Below are positions 1 through 11,390 of a DNA stretch of 64,000 nucleotides, piece after piece. Origin of the DNA: Melitaea cinxia (taxonomy: Eukaryota > Arthropoda > Insecta > Lepidoptera > Nymphalidae). The stretch lies in assembly GCF_905220565.1 (NCBI RefSeq), contig NC_059409.1:1743501-1807500 (forward strand). The letters are read 5' to 3'. The translations under genes and the position numbers were made by a program. The notes below the pieces were generated by a model. The model did no database searches, was not told the origin of the DNA, and saw nothing but the letters and a program-made list of their open reading frames with translations. Position 1 is the first letter of the stretch. Each line of letters opens with the position of its first letter.

Positions 1-345
1 GATGATTTTTTTTTACCACAAGGTGGTGCGTGTCGCGTGGTACCATTTAAACTTGGTTGAAATATGTCAAGTACTTTTGAGTTACTGCTAATAATAGTTC
101 ATATTTATTTGCCGATTTTTTCGTCGATCCACGTTGTATTTTACCTCATATTTTTTTACTGGCTGGATCGATTTTGATAAATCTATTTTTAATCAAGTGG
201 TGGTGTTTGTCATGTGATCTCATTTAAGTTTGATCGAGATGTGATGAGACTTTTTTGGTAATCTTTGATGATGGGTATTTATTTGACTAATTTTTCGTCT
301 ACCAACGTTGTATTCGATGTAATTGAAGTTGTTTTTTTTCCCGTT
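1..345 (+). repeat. Family F modular repeat, truncated at window edge
   Basis: It shares repeated phrases with the complete copy near 39.2-39.8 kb: an ACTGG.TGGAtCGATTTTGAT head and a TTTTTTCGTC...ACGTTGTAT block that occurs twice (about 110-140 and 290-315), ending in GATGTAATTGAAGTtG. The left end lies outside the window. No coding potential is seen. Confidence 0.75.
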
Positions 346-1012
346 CAATTATTATTTTTTAAACATTTTCCAAATTTCCAGTCAGGAAGTTCTCTACGAA
401 TTTTCGGTGAGATATTGGTAGCATTTCTGCATTTCCATCCTTAAGTTTAAACTACAGTTACTATATGTTATATATAACCAATTTACTCTAACGACCTTTT
501 TAATGAGGTTTATTTGAAATAGTATTTATTGTAAACATGCTTTTAAACGATCATAAGTATTACCAAGTTCTTTTGTCAGCATTTCAACTGGGTAAGCAAA
601 CATAACTTCAAAAAGGAAAAAAAAATGTTGTACAACTAGGGTGGCCAAACAAATGTTCTAGTCGCCAGATGGTGAGCGGCTACCGTATAGGTGACTGCAG
701 GATCAGGTATGTCACGAGCGCGTTGATACCCTTTATACTACTGTTTCACACTCATTAAATTTATTCATAATATATTATCTAGCTATGCTATAGTAATATA
801 TTTTTAAACCATTACTGTGCAACTCGGGCGACTTACAAAGACGTGGCACGACGCGGTGTCGTTTCATTTGATTTTACATTATCTCCAAAAGCATGCGTCC
901 AAATAAACGTTATAAAATACAAAGTTTATGTTAATAAAATTGAAAACAAAAATCAACAAGGGTTGATGAATATTTTTAATTCGTAAAGATTCATATGACT
1001 GGCTAATACATT
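346..1012. other. AT-rich stretch, no gene seen
   Basis: Apart from the family A fragment listed separately I see no ORF, splice-bounded exon or RNA fold here. Confidence 0.6.
634..735 (+). repeat. Diverged fragment of family A repeat
   Basis: The order actAGGgtgGcCAAACAA...CaGATGGTgAGcGgcTACCGTA...gaGCGCGTTGatacC follows the first ~100 bp of the family A copy at 3.16 kb. The remainder is missing. Confidence 0.6.
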
Positions 1013-1225
1013 GACTAGCCCGTTGGCGCAGTTTGTAGTGCTCTGCTTTCTGTTCCGCGGGTTGCGGGTTCGATTGCCGTTTGAGTCTGGGTGTAATATA
1101 TGTATTTATTTATTTATGTATTATTTATATGTATATTTAATAAAAAAAAATAGTTATAACAGTCGACTGTTACCTGTAACACAAGCATTATGTAAGTTGC
1201 TTACCATAGGAACAGACTAAAAAAA
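1013..1225 (+). mobile_element. tRNA-derived SINE, family E
   Basis: It starts GACTAGCCCGTTGGCGCAG and has a Pol III box B-like GGGTTCGATTGCC about 50 bp in. It continues through a TATTTATTTATGTATTATTTAT body and ends near CAAGCATTATGTAAGTTGCTTACC...AGGAACAGAC. The same layout recurs at 12.3, 23.8, 28.0, 29.2 and 51 kb. The head is tRNA-like; mobilisation by a LINE is inferred from SINE biology. Confidence 0.85.
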
Positions 1226-1429
1226 GTAGTTATGCTATAAAATACCTTTTCATTTTTGTGATTATTAATTGTTGCAGAGTTATTTTAAAACTATGATATC
1301 TTCTAAGACATTTATTGAAATCAAATGATGTCACTGTGTGTATTTATTTGGATAACGATTTATATCATGTCTATAAAACCACCTTCGCAAATAGTGCATT
1401 ATTTTAGAACAAACTTGATTACAATAAAA

Positions 1430-1600
1430 AAAAAACGAGTGTGCGACCACACGACTGAAGTAAAATTTCTTTAGTTCCATCTAATTTATATCTCCCTCTC
1501 AACTTCCGTTCGCCTCGCCCGATCGCACTTCTCGTAACGCTCTCATCACGCATTCATCATCTTACTCCTCAAGTCAAGCATGCGTAAAGAAGCTTTACTT
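1430..1600 (+). repeat. Family G dispersed repeat
   Basis: AAAACGAGTGTGcgACCACACGACTGAAGTAAA, then a C/T-rich run with ATATCTCCCTCTC and CTCGTAACGCTCTCATCACGC. Related copies lie at 17.2-17.45 kb (-), 27.1 kb (+) and 49.1 kb (-). The class is unknown. Confidence 0.65.
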
Positions 1601-2546
1601 CAAAAAGATAATAACGAGTTAACTTTAAGAGATAGACACACATATGCAGACTTTCTTAAAACTTTTAACAACGCTCAATTTCATCGTACGTAGTTTTAGA
1701 ATAGGCTTAACCGTGTACGTAGCATACACAACGGAATTTTCAGAAAATTTTTCCCGTTTTCGTAACATTTCTTATGAATGCTCATCTCCCATTGGTCGTA
1801 GCGTGATGTTGTTTAGCCTTTTTCGGTAAATAAACTATTCAACACTAAAATAATCTTTCGATTCGAACCTGCAGTTCCTGAGATTAGCGCGTTTAAACAA
1901 ACTTCAGCTTATGTTATTATAATAATAAAAGCCTTTATTAACAATCTTATATGTTACATTTCATCTTATAACTACTCATGTACTACTCACTAATACTAAA
2001 TATGGTTGTTTATGAAAGCAAGTAATTAAATTTTATTATTTGTATTAGACACCGGTTTTGTGATTGTGATGCTCTTTGGCATAGGCCTCCCCAAGTGTTC
2101 TCCACAACGATCGATCTCTCAGCTTATGATATTATTATAGATATAATATGCCAGAATAATTTCAAATTTTGTCTAAAATGTGATCAAAATAACACGTTTA
2201 ATTAATACATAATAGACGTTATTTTCCTAAGTCGCTCGCTGAAAATCAGCATTGAACTTTGGAGGTCGTGTATGTGTCCCATGGGTTTCAACTTGGAATG
2301 AGTGACCTTTCTCTATGTGTTGATAAATTGTTTTATAGATCTTTTCTTTCGTCTTAATTATGATTAATTACTTATTAAATTAATTAATTAATATATAAGA
2401 ATAATATAATGATTTATTAAAAAAATGTTCTAAAGTTGCTTTCGATGCCTATTTGAATAAAAAGATTTTGGTTTCATTTTTCTAGGTCTGTTATTTTTGT
2501 ATTTAATATTTACGCGGGTAAGTAAATAATACTTGTGTATGCTAGT
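1601..2546. other. AT-rich stretch with a Helitron-like relic
   Basis: At about 1830-1910 the phrase aaTAAACTATtCAACACTaAAATAAT...AGTTCCTGAGATTAGCGCGTT matches the Helitron-like body near 60.5 kb and a relic near 47.9 kb. Nothing else is recognised. Confidence 0.5.
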
Positions 2547-2800
2547 AAACGAAAAATAAAACCGACTTCAATTATACTGACAAGTAATACAACGTAAATA
2601 GACGAAAAAGAAAAAAAAAACAAACGTACTAGTCGTCACTACGATTTTCGATGGTTTCCCTCGATTTCTCTGGGATATCATCATCAAATCCTGGTTTCCT
2701 TATCATGGTAGCACCCATGGGATATCTCCTCTGTAACAAAAAAATAATTATTAAAACCGGTTAATAAACGACGAAGGGATAACTTCTATAATATCTTTTA
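2547..2800 (-). repeat. Family F modular repeat, partial
   Basis: Reads aaACCGACTTCAATTA...ACGTAaaTaGACGAAAAA...TTTCCCTCGATTTCTCTGGGAT...CCTGGTTTCCTTATCATGGTA, the inverted right part of family F. The far end is lost. Confidence 0.75.
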
Positions 2801-3157
2801 AAATTATTCGTAAAAATATATTAAATCAATAATAAACAAAAAACATTACACACACCACCACGTATTTGACACACACACGAATTTATACTCTTTTGTTTAT
2901 TATTATAGAAGTATAGTCTTCGACAACAGAACCTTTAAAATGTTCAAAATTATAATTTAAATTAATTATTGCTAATTATTACCGCTAATACGTCAATATT
3001 ATCCAAATGCATATTTATGATTATTACGACCATCTTCATCGCAATGTTTCGTTATAATGCAAGTTTGTGTTGCGATTGAGTCACAATCAACAAATTAAAT
3101 TAGTTGATTACATAATCGTTTCAAAGTCAACTGTATTGTTAACTGTATTTTTTTTTT
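2801..3157. other. AT-rich stretch, nothing recognised
   Basis: No ORF, repeat family member or RNA fold was found. Confidence 0.5.
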
Positions 3158-3432
3158 ATATCACTAGGTCGGCAAACAAGCCTACGGCTCACCTGATGGT
3201 AAGAGATTACCGTAGCTTATAGACGCCTGCAACACCAGAAGCATCGAGAGCGCGTTGCCGACCAAATCCCCAATCCCCCCAGGAGTTCTGGTCACCTTAC
3301 TCACCAACAGGAACACAATACTGCTTAAAAACAGTATTATTTAGCTGTGGTCTTCTGTAAGGTCGAGGTACTACCCCAGTCGGGCTGCTCCATATTTTGA
3401 GCAGGAAATTCCTGCTGTGCCCTACCTCAGTT
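3158..3432 (+). repeat. Family A dispersed repeat, near full length
   Basis: It runs from TATATCACTAGGTCGGCAAAC after a T-run to GCTGTGCCCTACCTCAG. Landmarks in order are CACCTGATGGTAAGAGATTACCGTAGC, GGAACACAATACTGCTT and TGTAAGGTCGAGGTACTACC. Copies occur in both orientations in this window (9.1, 12.8, 15.8, 25.6, 31.8, 38.5 and 53.8 kb). There is no coding frame. I take it to be a SINE-like or non-autonomous element; the class is unproven. Confidence 0.85.
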
Positions 3433-3892
3433 ATAATATATATTATATATATATAAATAAATAAAATAAATAAATAATTATTTTAAAATACAGAAAAAAA
3501 ATCTAATAATAACTTGAAAATCTACTGTAATAACACATTACCTAAAGAAGTATATAAACAAAGACGTTCCCAACAAAGAATTCTCACGCGAATATTTACC
3601 TAACACGAAGTTCATAACTCATAAACTGAAATCCCAGTAGGCGGTTGTAACGAAGTCATCCTGCCAACAATTGACTAATTACGGCCTGCGCTGAATTAGA
3701 TGGCCTATTTTTATTCGCGTTGCGTAAATAGAGGTAATGAGATTTGCGAATTGTTTGTTTTTTTTTGGTATATTTCAGGTGTTTACTGTTTTCAACTTTC
3801 TACAATTTACGTATTTTTAGTATTAACTCCTTGAAGATTATTAAATGTGAATATTATTTTTGATTTCATGGGAGCATAAAGTTTATTAGTTT
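3433..3892. other. Flank upstream of the Dong/R4 element
   Basis: AT-rich with no gene seen. It ends in the short TAA run that forms the 5' side of the retrotransposon target. Confidence 0.5.
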
Positions 3893-6800
3893 TAATAATA
3901 ATGACTAATAACAAGAAGATAAAATGAATAAAGCCAGAGGACGACGCGCACAAAAAAGACCAAAGGTTCCATCGAGCTCCGAAACACAGTCGTCAACGAC
4001 AGATGACGAATATCAAACACCGCCGTCCACCGCGGAATCGGATGCTTACGATGCTGACTCATCTACGAGAACATCTAACCGTCGACGAGTCATACGCCCG
4101 CCACCAGCTTGCTTGGAGGTTCAGGGACAATGCGCTCCCACAAGAAATCCCGCTGCCGGTGGTGCTGTGCGCCGCATGAGATGGACTCAAAAAATGAATG
4201 AGAGTGTCATGCGAGCGTACTATGAGGCGACAGGTGGGGGAATTAACCTCACTGCGTATCGTTCAACGATGTTGTCTCTGTTTCAGGCGCTTGAACCAAC
4301 CGTCACCGTAACCGCACAACGACTATCGGATCAAGTACGAGCCATTCAGCGTTGTCACCTCCTGGATGAATCAGTACTTGAGCGGCTGCGTACAAATTTA
4401 CCACAACTTAATACTGTTAGTCACATTCGTGATATTATACAAACATCACAAAAAGAGCAAAGAGAGGTAATAAATTTTAATATAAATCATATATCTCCTA
4501 ACAGTGTTGATTTGTCGGTAAACGAACAGGATAATGAGCCTATGAGGAGAGCTTTGGAGGATGCTATTTTGAAATATAGATCCTTGCCACCAAATATTAG
4601 GCCACAGCTACCTAGTTTGCCTATTCACAGACGTAATTTGGCTTTAGTAGGTGTTATGGATAAAATTTTACAACCATATTTAGACAGCACTCAAAATTTA
4701 TCCGATACTCACTCACTTCTGTACTGTGGAGCTGCAGCTGTTTGTAATGTAGCTAATGTGAAGTTTAAATCAAATAAAATTACTTTACCATCCCATACAG
4801 CTCCAGCTTGGCAGGCCAGAATTGAAAAACGAATAAATTTAACCAGAACACTAATAGCCAAATTAACATGTTTCAGGGCAGGTAACAGGCGTCCAAAAAT
4901 CATGCGGTTTGTACACCAGGCTTTTGCGGGTACAAATATAAGATCCAACGAGTACATAACATCAGTCTCAGACCGCATAGATTTTCTGAAGCAAAAACTC
5001 TGTGCATGGGCAAAACGCATTAAGAGGTATAAAAAACGCAGGGATCGATATCATCAAAATAGCATATTTCAAAGCGACCAACGAAAGGTATACAGGAATT
5101 GGGAACAGTGCACTACTAATGTGGTCAATGGTAATTTACCGACCCGAGAATCGATAAATAATTTTCGGCGAAATATTTGGTCGAACCCCATTGACCACAT
5201 TGAGAGTGATTGGATGGATGTTGTCAGGAGGAGGTGCAGCTCACTTCCACAAATGGAACAAATTAAAATAAATTCAGAAGATATAAGTTATGCAATCCGT
5301 TCAACGTCGAATTGGAAATGTCCTGGACTGGACGGATTGCATAACTTTTGGCTTAAATGGTTTCGTAGTTCGCACCCCATCCTGGCATCACAATTTCAAA
5401 ACGCAATTTCAACTAATACTTTACCAAAATTTATGACGACTGGTACCACATTCCTGTTATACAAATCGGGATGTACCGCTGATCCTAAAAACTACCGTCC
5501 TATAACTTGCTTACCCACCATCTATAAGCTACTTACATCTGTTCTCGTCACAAAAATTACAAAACATATTACTACAAATAATATTTTGGCTACGACTCAG
5601 AACGGATGTAAGTCTGGTAGTCGCGGTACCAAGGAACTTCTCCTCATAGACATGACCATATGCCAACAGGTACGTCGAAACCGGAAAAATCTGGCTGCCG
5701 CTTGGATTGACTACAAGAAAGCGTATGATTCAGTGCCTCATACATGGCTTATGAAAGTAATGGAGCTATACAAAATTGATGCTGCTTTGTGCTCTTTTCT
5801 GAGTACGTGTATGAGACAGTGGAACACTTTTTTACGTCATCCGGGTGCGGTTGATGTTTCAGGATCGACTGAACCGATAAGGATTATGCGGGGTATTTTT
5901 CAAGGTGATAGTTTGAGTCCATTGTGGTTTTGTCTAGCCTTGAACCCTTTAAGCACTTTATTAGAGGATTCAAGGTTGGGCTTTCACCTTCGTAGAGGAA
6001 GCAAAGCAATCTCTCACCTACTTTATATGGATGATTTGAAGCTTTTCGCATCCAAACTACCAGACTTATACAAGTTGTTAAAAATAACAGAAACCTTTAG
6101 CACTTGTATAAGAATGGAGTTTGGTGTGGATAAATGCGCTGTCATCCATGTAGAAAGAGGAAGAACTGTATCATCACAAAATTTAAAACTTAACAACTCT
6201 TTGTCTTTTAGATCTCTCAACGAAGGTGAAACCTATAAATATCTCGGAATGTCAGAGGCATTGGGCATTGATGACGGAGCTATGAAACAACTGGTAAAGG
6301 AACGATTCTTTGGCCGGCTGAAGAAAGTTCTCAATAGCTTTCTTTCGGGCGGTAACAAGGTGCGTGCCTTTAACAGTTGGGTTATGCCCTTAATCGTTTA
6401 TACCTTTGGCATTTTGAGATGGACTCAAACGGAATTAGATACTCTTGATCGCCAAGTCCGTAAACTGTTAACAGCGTACCGAATACACCATCCTCGATCG
6501 TCTGTGATGAGATTATACATCCCACGAAAATGTGGGGGTCGTGGCTTTTTAAACGCTAAAAATCTCCACAATCGTGAGGTGTATAATCTCAGACAGTACT
6601 TTTTAAATATGAAAAGCGATATGCACATGGACGTTGTTGCAGTTGATAGGGGCTTTACTCCGCTGTCCTTAGGCAAAGAGAAATGGCGTAAGCCTATAGT
6701 AATGCGTACCGTTGATCGCGTGGCCGTATGGAAGAGCAAGGAATTACATGGCCGGTTCTACAAAGTTCTGACAGACCCAGATGTAGACCAGCCCAGCTCT

Positions 6801-7652
6801 ATATCCTGGTTACAACACGGGAACCTCTTCGGAGAAACCGAAGGTTTTGTCTGTGCAATTATGGACGAAGTTATTAAGACGAATAACTACCGGAAACATA
6901 TCATGAAAGACGGAACTCCAGACATATGCCGGGCTTGCCATAAGCCTGGAGAATCCATTAGACATGTTGTTTCCGGTTGTATTCATCTTGCTAACGGTGA
7001 GTATTTGCACAGACATAACCAAGTAGCCAGGATTATACACCAACAACTTGCTATTCGATACGGCCTCGTTGAAAATGAGTTGCCTTATTATAGGTATAGC
7101 CCAACGCCATTTCTTGAGAATGGTCGTGCATTGCTCTACTGGGATCGATCTATTGTCACTGACAGGTTTATTGCAGCCAATAAACCTGATATAGTGCTAG
7201 TAGACCGATCAGCGCGCCGAGCAATTATTGTTGACATTACAGTTCCACATGACGATAATCTCGTAAAGGCCGAAAAAGAAAAATTAAGTAAATATTTAGA
7301 CCTTGCCCACGAAATTACCGGCATGTGGAATGTAGACTCAACAATAATTGTTCCTATTGTTGTATCGGTTAATGGTCTATTCGCGAAGAGTTTCGACCAA
7401 CACCTTAAGAAACTCTCACTTGACTGTTGGATCAAGGGTCGGATTCAAAAGGCAGTGTTGCTTGAAACGGCCCGCATTGTGAGGAGGTTCCTCAGCCTGG
7501 AGCCTTAACTACTGGTGGCCTGGGCCTCAACCTGTCACCGGAGGACTACTATTTTTATATTTTTAAATATTTTTATTTGTCTTTTTTATAAATATATTTA
7601 AAAATGTAATCATAAGAAAATATATTGAATAAAAGAAATAATAATAATAATG
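3893..7652 (+). mobile_element. Dong/R4-clade non-LTR retrotransposon, apparently full length
   Basis: TAATAATAATG precedes the element (3893-3903) and a (TAA)4TG run follows it (7639-7652). Bracketing by TAA repeats is the known insertion preference of Dong elements. The 5' leader is only about 20 nt. The 3' UTR is ~130 nt, has an AATAAA at 7628-7633 and no poly(A). There is one ORF with a C-terminal restriction-like endonuclease and no APE endonuclease, as in the R2/R4/NeSL group. A 5'-truncated copy would be unlikely to keep a complete-looking N-terminal domain, so I read it as full length. The ORF has no stop or frameshift. Confidence 0.85.
3924..7508 (+). CDS. Dong/R4-type retrotransposon protein (RT plus restriction-like endonuclease), intact
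   Basis: A single 1194-aa protein that would bind its own RNA, nick a TAA-repeat target and prime cDNA synthesis from the nick. Seen in order: a Ser/Thr- and Arg-rich basic tail (1-65); a Trp/Tyr-rich DNA-binding region resembling the Myb-like head of R4/Rex6 proteins (about 85-145); RT fingers with KNYRPITCLPTIYK; motif A WIDYKKAYDSV with Asp596; motif B GIFQGDSLSP (around 657-666); catalytic YMDD at 701-704; a thumb region; a CCHC finger beginning CRAC near 1002 with the later HVVSGC; and the endonuclease core KPD at about 1087, followed by IIVDIT. All catalytic motifs are present and the length fits the clade. The start is an ATG 20 nt inside the element with no in-frame alternative upstream of the TAA target. 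Activity is inferred from intactness only. Confidence 0.92.
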   Translation: MNKARGRRAQKRPKVPSSSETQSSTTDDEYQTPPSTAESDAYDADSSTRTSNRRRVIRPPPACLEVQGQCAPTRNPAAGGAVRRMRWTQKMNESVMRAYYEATGGGINLTAYRSTMLSLFQALEPTVTVTAQRLSDQVRAIQRCHLLDESVLERLRTNLPQLNTVSHIRDIIQTSQKEQREVINFNINHISPNSVDLSVNEQDNEPMRRALEDAILKYRSLPPNIRPQLPSLPIHRRNLALVGVMDKILQPYLDSTQNLSDTHSLLYCGAAAVCNVANVKFKSNKITLPSHTAPAWQARIEKRINLTRTLIAKLTCFRAGNRRPKIMRFVHQAFAGTNIRSNEYITSVSDRIDFLKQKLCAWAKRIKRYKKRRDRYHQNSIFQSDQRKVYRNWEQCTTNVVNGNLPTRESINNFRRNIWSNPIDHIESDWMDVVRRRCSSLPQMEQIKINSEDISYAIRSTSNWKCPGLDGLHNFWLKWFRSSHPILASQFQNAISTNTLPKFMTTGTTFLLYKSGCTADPKNYRPITCLPTIYKLLTSVLVTKITKHITTNNILATTQNGCKSGSRGTKELLLIDMTICQQVRRNRKNLAAAWIDYKKAYDSVPHTWLMKVMELYKIDAALCSFLSTCMRQWNTFLRHPGAVDVSGSTEPIRIMRGIFQGDSLSPLWFCLALNPLSTLLEDSRLGFHLRRGSKAISHLLYMDDLKLFASKLPDLYKLLKITETFSTCIRMEFGVDKCAVIHVERGRTVSSQNLKLNNSLSFRSLNEGETYKYLGMSEALGIDDGAMKQLVKERFFGRLKKVLNSFLSGGNKVRAFNSWVMPLIVYTFGILRWTQTELDTLDRQVRKLLTAYRIHHPRSSVMRLYIPRKCGGRGFLNAKNLHNREVYNLRQYFLNMKSDMHMDVVAVDRGFTPLSLGKEKWRKPIVMRTVDRVAVWKSKELHGRFYKVLTDPDVDQPSSISWLQHGNLFGETEGFVCAIMDEVIKTNNYRKHIMKDGTPDICRACHKPGESIRHVVSGCIHLANGEYLHRHNQVARIIHQQLAIRYGLVENELPYYRYSPTPFLENGRALLYWDRSIVTDRFIAANKPDIVLVDRSARRAIIVDITVPHDDNLVKAEKEKLSKYLDLAHEITGMWNVDSTIIVPIVVSVNGLFAKSFDQHLKKLSLDCWIKGRIQKAVLLETARIVRRFLSLEP

Positions 7653-7879
7653 GTAATGTTTGCATTTTGCAATAAGATTGGGAGAATAATTTTTGCAACC
7701 GAGGATTTTTGTAATTAATAAATTTGTTTAACATATATATTTATTATTAACGTATATATGTTTATCCAACTGGGCAAATTACGGATTATGTCTTTAAACG
7801 ACTTCAAAGAAGGGGATTATTCTTTAACATCACTATTTGATAATAATTTGGTTCACTTCAAAGACAATAATTGTGTTTG
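7653..7879. other. Flank downstream of Dong/R4, AT-rich
   Basis: Nothing recognised. Confidence 0.5.
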
Positions 7880-8165
7880 CTCGCAAACAAATAAAAACCG
7901 ATTTCAATTACATCGACAAGTTATACAACGTTGGTAGACGAAAAATATTCATGTTATTACGCGTTATAAAAGATTCTTAAAAAAGTAGGCATTAAATCTC
8001 GATCAAATTTAAAATGGGTCACAAGACAAGCACCAGCTTTCGACTAAATAGAGAATTATCGAAATCGGTTCACCCACTCAAAAGTTCAGAGGTGACATAT
8101 TTACATAAAAAAAACATAACCGAAATGTTAACCTTCTCCTTTTTCGGAAGTTGGTTAAAAATGCA
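7880..8165 (-). repeat. Family F modular repeat, partial
   Basis: Starts with a relic of the GTTTGCTCGCAAAC hairpin, then AAACCGATTTCAATTACATCGACAAG. Blocks of the F element follow up to TTTTCGGAAGTtGGTTAAAAA. The centre is deleted, so both ends are present in a ~285 bp copy. The short open frames crossing it are not genes. Confidence 0.75.
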
Positions 8166-9099
8166 TACGAATATTCTCCGTATAAAAGTAATTATACATA
8201 TTTACATTACGACGGCGACGTTTTGGCGTAGTGATTACTGTATCTATCAGCTAGTAGCCGATGCGTGAACGGTCGCGGATTCCCATAGATAAATATTTGC
8301 TTAGACCAGACTTAGACCATAGAATGTAGATTTTTATTGTGGTCTTGGTATATGCGATTTCGATGTCCTGTTCCCGGGCCGTTGATTGTGAAAAGTTTAT
8401 TTTGATCCATTTATTTATTAATTTGGTACCGAAAGCTTTGACAGTACGGAACCGTGCCAGTATTGGTCCAACTCGAACTGTGCAGTTTTAATACAATTTC
8501 AGAACTTCCTACAACGTATAATTGCATTTTTTTTCAATTTAAGTTGAAAAGCGAACAGAGTCGCGTTAGTTTGAAAGCATTTGTTTCAATTAATTGAACG
8601 TGTTTCAAACTTGATATGGAGTTGACCCATTTCAGTTCTATACTGTTTTAGTTTACACTTCACTGCAGTGTTGCGCTACTGCGGTTTTAGTTATTTTTAT
8701 ATTATTAAATTATACACATTATTGTACTGAGACTAGATTAGGCGTGCGGTTTTATGTATTATAACGAATACATTTTTTATTTATTTTGCTTTTGGTTTCG
8801 ACTGAGTCGGTCGCCCGTTTTGAAAAGAAAAACATGATTAATAAATATCTACGTTATAATTTAACTGTTATTGTTAGTTTATATTATAATTAGTCCACTT
8901 TGAAGTATTGTGGACTTAAAAGTTTGCTGTTAGGATAAATACATGTGACACCTCAAACCATTAGTAACAAACACGAAAACATGTATCCCGAGACAGACAA
9001 ATATTTGTATAACGTAAACAAAAAATTGTTATGTGATATAATCAAAAATGTGACTAGTAGCTCATGCAGTAGTACTTAATTGTTCCAATTTTTTTATTA
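8166..9099. other. AT-rich stretch, nothing recognised
   Basis: No ORF of note and no repeat that I can link to other copies here. Confidence 0.5.
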
Positions 9100-9207
9100 G
9101 ACTAGGTCGGCAAACAAGCTTACGGATCACCTGATAGTAAGCGATTACCGTAGCTTGTAGAGGCTTGTAACGTAGAAACATCACAAGCGTGTTGCCGATG
9201 GTTGCGT
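9100..9207 (+). repeat. Family A fragment joined to family B
   Basis: ACTAGGTCGGCAAACAAGCTTACGG...GTTGCCGA is the 5' 100 bp of family A, broken where the family B sequence begins. Confidence 0.75.
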
Positions 9208-9580
9208 CAGCTGTGCGGTTACGGCAGTAAAGAATATAGCCACTTTCCGTAGGTGTCGTAAGAGGCGACTAAGGGATAACACAGTTTCACTACCACCTTA
9301 GAACTTAAAAAGCCGACCGATGGCGGGATAACCATCCAACGGCTGGCTTTAAAATACATAGGCCGAAGACGAGCAGCAGCGTCTTGTTTTTTTTTTTCAC
9401 GCGAAAATGCTTTTACGGGGTGCGTCGACGAGGCCGGCGGGAGTATGGAACTCCTGGCCAACCCAGACTACCCACTAAAACCCAGCGGTGCCCCCATCGC
9501 CATAACGGAGCGCCACGGGATCGCTTTCGCATGCTATCGTGACTCCCCGACGATTGGCCCGCCATGTGCGGGCCGCCTTA
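9208..9580 (+). mobile_element. Family B SINE fragment fused to another repeat
   Basis: GGTTACGGCAGTAAAGAATATAGCCAC through AAAAAGCCGACCGATGGCGGG is family B. After a T-run at ~9390 the sequence changes to a GC-rich block (GGCGGGAGTATGGAACTCC...GCCATGTGCGGGCCGCC) not shared with other B copies here, probably a second repeat or LINE remnant. Confidence 0.65.
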
Positions 9581-11390
9581 TAATATAATTATATTAATTT
9601 AATTATTAAAATAAGTATCAAAAGATTCAGGCACTTACAGTTAGTAAAAATTGTTATAATAATACAAGATTATAAAATATGATTGTGCGAATCTTGTCTT
9701 TTAATACTATACACGCAACAAAGATACAACGTAAGGGCTGAATTAAATAAAATAATAGCTCTCAATCAGGAGATTAATTTACTAATATCCTCCAATAAAG
9801 GGACCTCAGCTCGTATTAGGTATACGGGTGAGGTCACGACCTCCGCTGCATCATAAAGACTTGATGCTACATTGGTCTCGCAGCATTAAAGTAATCAAAT
9901 TACTACTACTGCTTATTCAAATAATCTTTAAATATCTATTTGCTTAGTAGTCGAAATTTAAATGTTATGCTTTTTTTCGAAATTTAAATTTTGGAACTGG
10001 AAATTACCATAAAAAATTGTTTAAAACACCAAAAGTAACAGCAGACTACAGATGACATTTATTTATGTAAATATATTTTTAATTTGATGTTTTTTTTTTG
10101 TTGCCACAGAATAAATATCATTCAAATTTTTTTCGTACATTTATTTTCAATTTGGCTGTTTTTATATGAAACAATAATAACAACATTTCACATCGTCTAT
10201 ATTCTGTGTAAATGTATTTTTAATTTTAAAATTAGATGTTTGAATTTTTTTCATTTGATCAAAGTTAAACCTACTTCGTTGTTCTTAGAACTGGCCTTTG
10301 CCGTAGACAAGAAAAAATTGTTATCATAATTGAAACTTGTTTGTATTGTGTAGTCAACATTGAATTGTAATTCGATTTTTTGTTTCGAATTTTAATTTTA
10401 GAAATATTTCCATTATAACGTATAGCTAATACTTATTCGAAATGTTTCGTTTGTGTTCTGTGGTTATAATAAACTTTTAAATCAAATTTTATTAAGTATT
10501 TTAGATTTTACAGCGAATGTGTGTGTGCCACACTTGTGACATTTTATAACCAATATATCCTTTACCAAATTTCAATTATATTTCAACTTTATGAGTGCTG
10601 TCAAATATATGTATTGTAAGCGATTTCGTTTACTTTGTACTTTCTTAAATTATTTCTACACATGTCTAAGCGTTTTAGTTACATAGTAAATGTAACCGCA
10701 ATTTCATTTTCATCGATAAATTTCATATTTTCTTCCACGGGAACGGTAACTACAATGATTTTGGAATCAAAATTATCCCGTGCCCTAGCTATTAGTATAG
10801 GCTCAAATGAAGCCAATCTCACGTTAATTTTTATTCAAATTTGTGTAATATTACATTATTAGCTAAAGATAAATAGAGACAATGAAAGATAAAAAATAAT
10901 AATTTTTTGCTTCAGAATTGATAATAGAATATCGTTCAAAAAGATTTTTTCAAGGTTAATAAGATTGGACTGCTTACAGTATTTATATTAATATAAATGA
11001 AGATTTTTTATTATTAACTTAATCAATAACTTAATTGAATCTTTAGTTATGATTATGTTTTGGTATAAAACAATAATATGAACATATTAACGGAGGATTT
11101 TATTGTAATAGTATAATGTATATTCATGAAGACGGGCGGGTACACCCACTAGCCCTAAAATATAGAATGAAGATAATAGTGATATATCCCGCTATTATAC
11201 GTAAGGAACCTATTATGTTCCTTGAGACAACATTTTTAACAATAGTACACCTTATTCCAAAGCAAGAAGGACTATAACGTGTGCAACACCCAACAGGAGA
11301 TACTGTGGTCGTTTATCAAAACGACTAGATAGCGTAGCCACCGTACCACGAATTAAACTTATAACAATTGGAACGGTTATTTCTATTGAA
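9581..11390. other. AT-rich stretch, no gene supported
   Basis: Several short open frames exist (for example 10,084-10,329 and 10,635-10,862), but they are Phe/Ile/Leu-rich translations of AT-rich DNA with no recognisable domain. I treat them as chance. Confidence 0.55.

Noticed and set aside
4709..7435. Minus-strand open frames of 65-104 codons opposite the Dong/R4 ORF
   Set aside because: They lie wholly antisense to an intact long ORF and show no domain; they are shadows of its codon usage.
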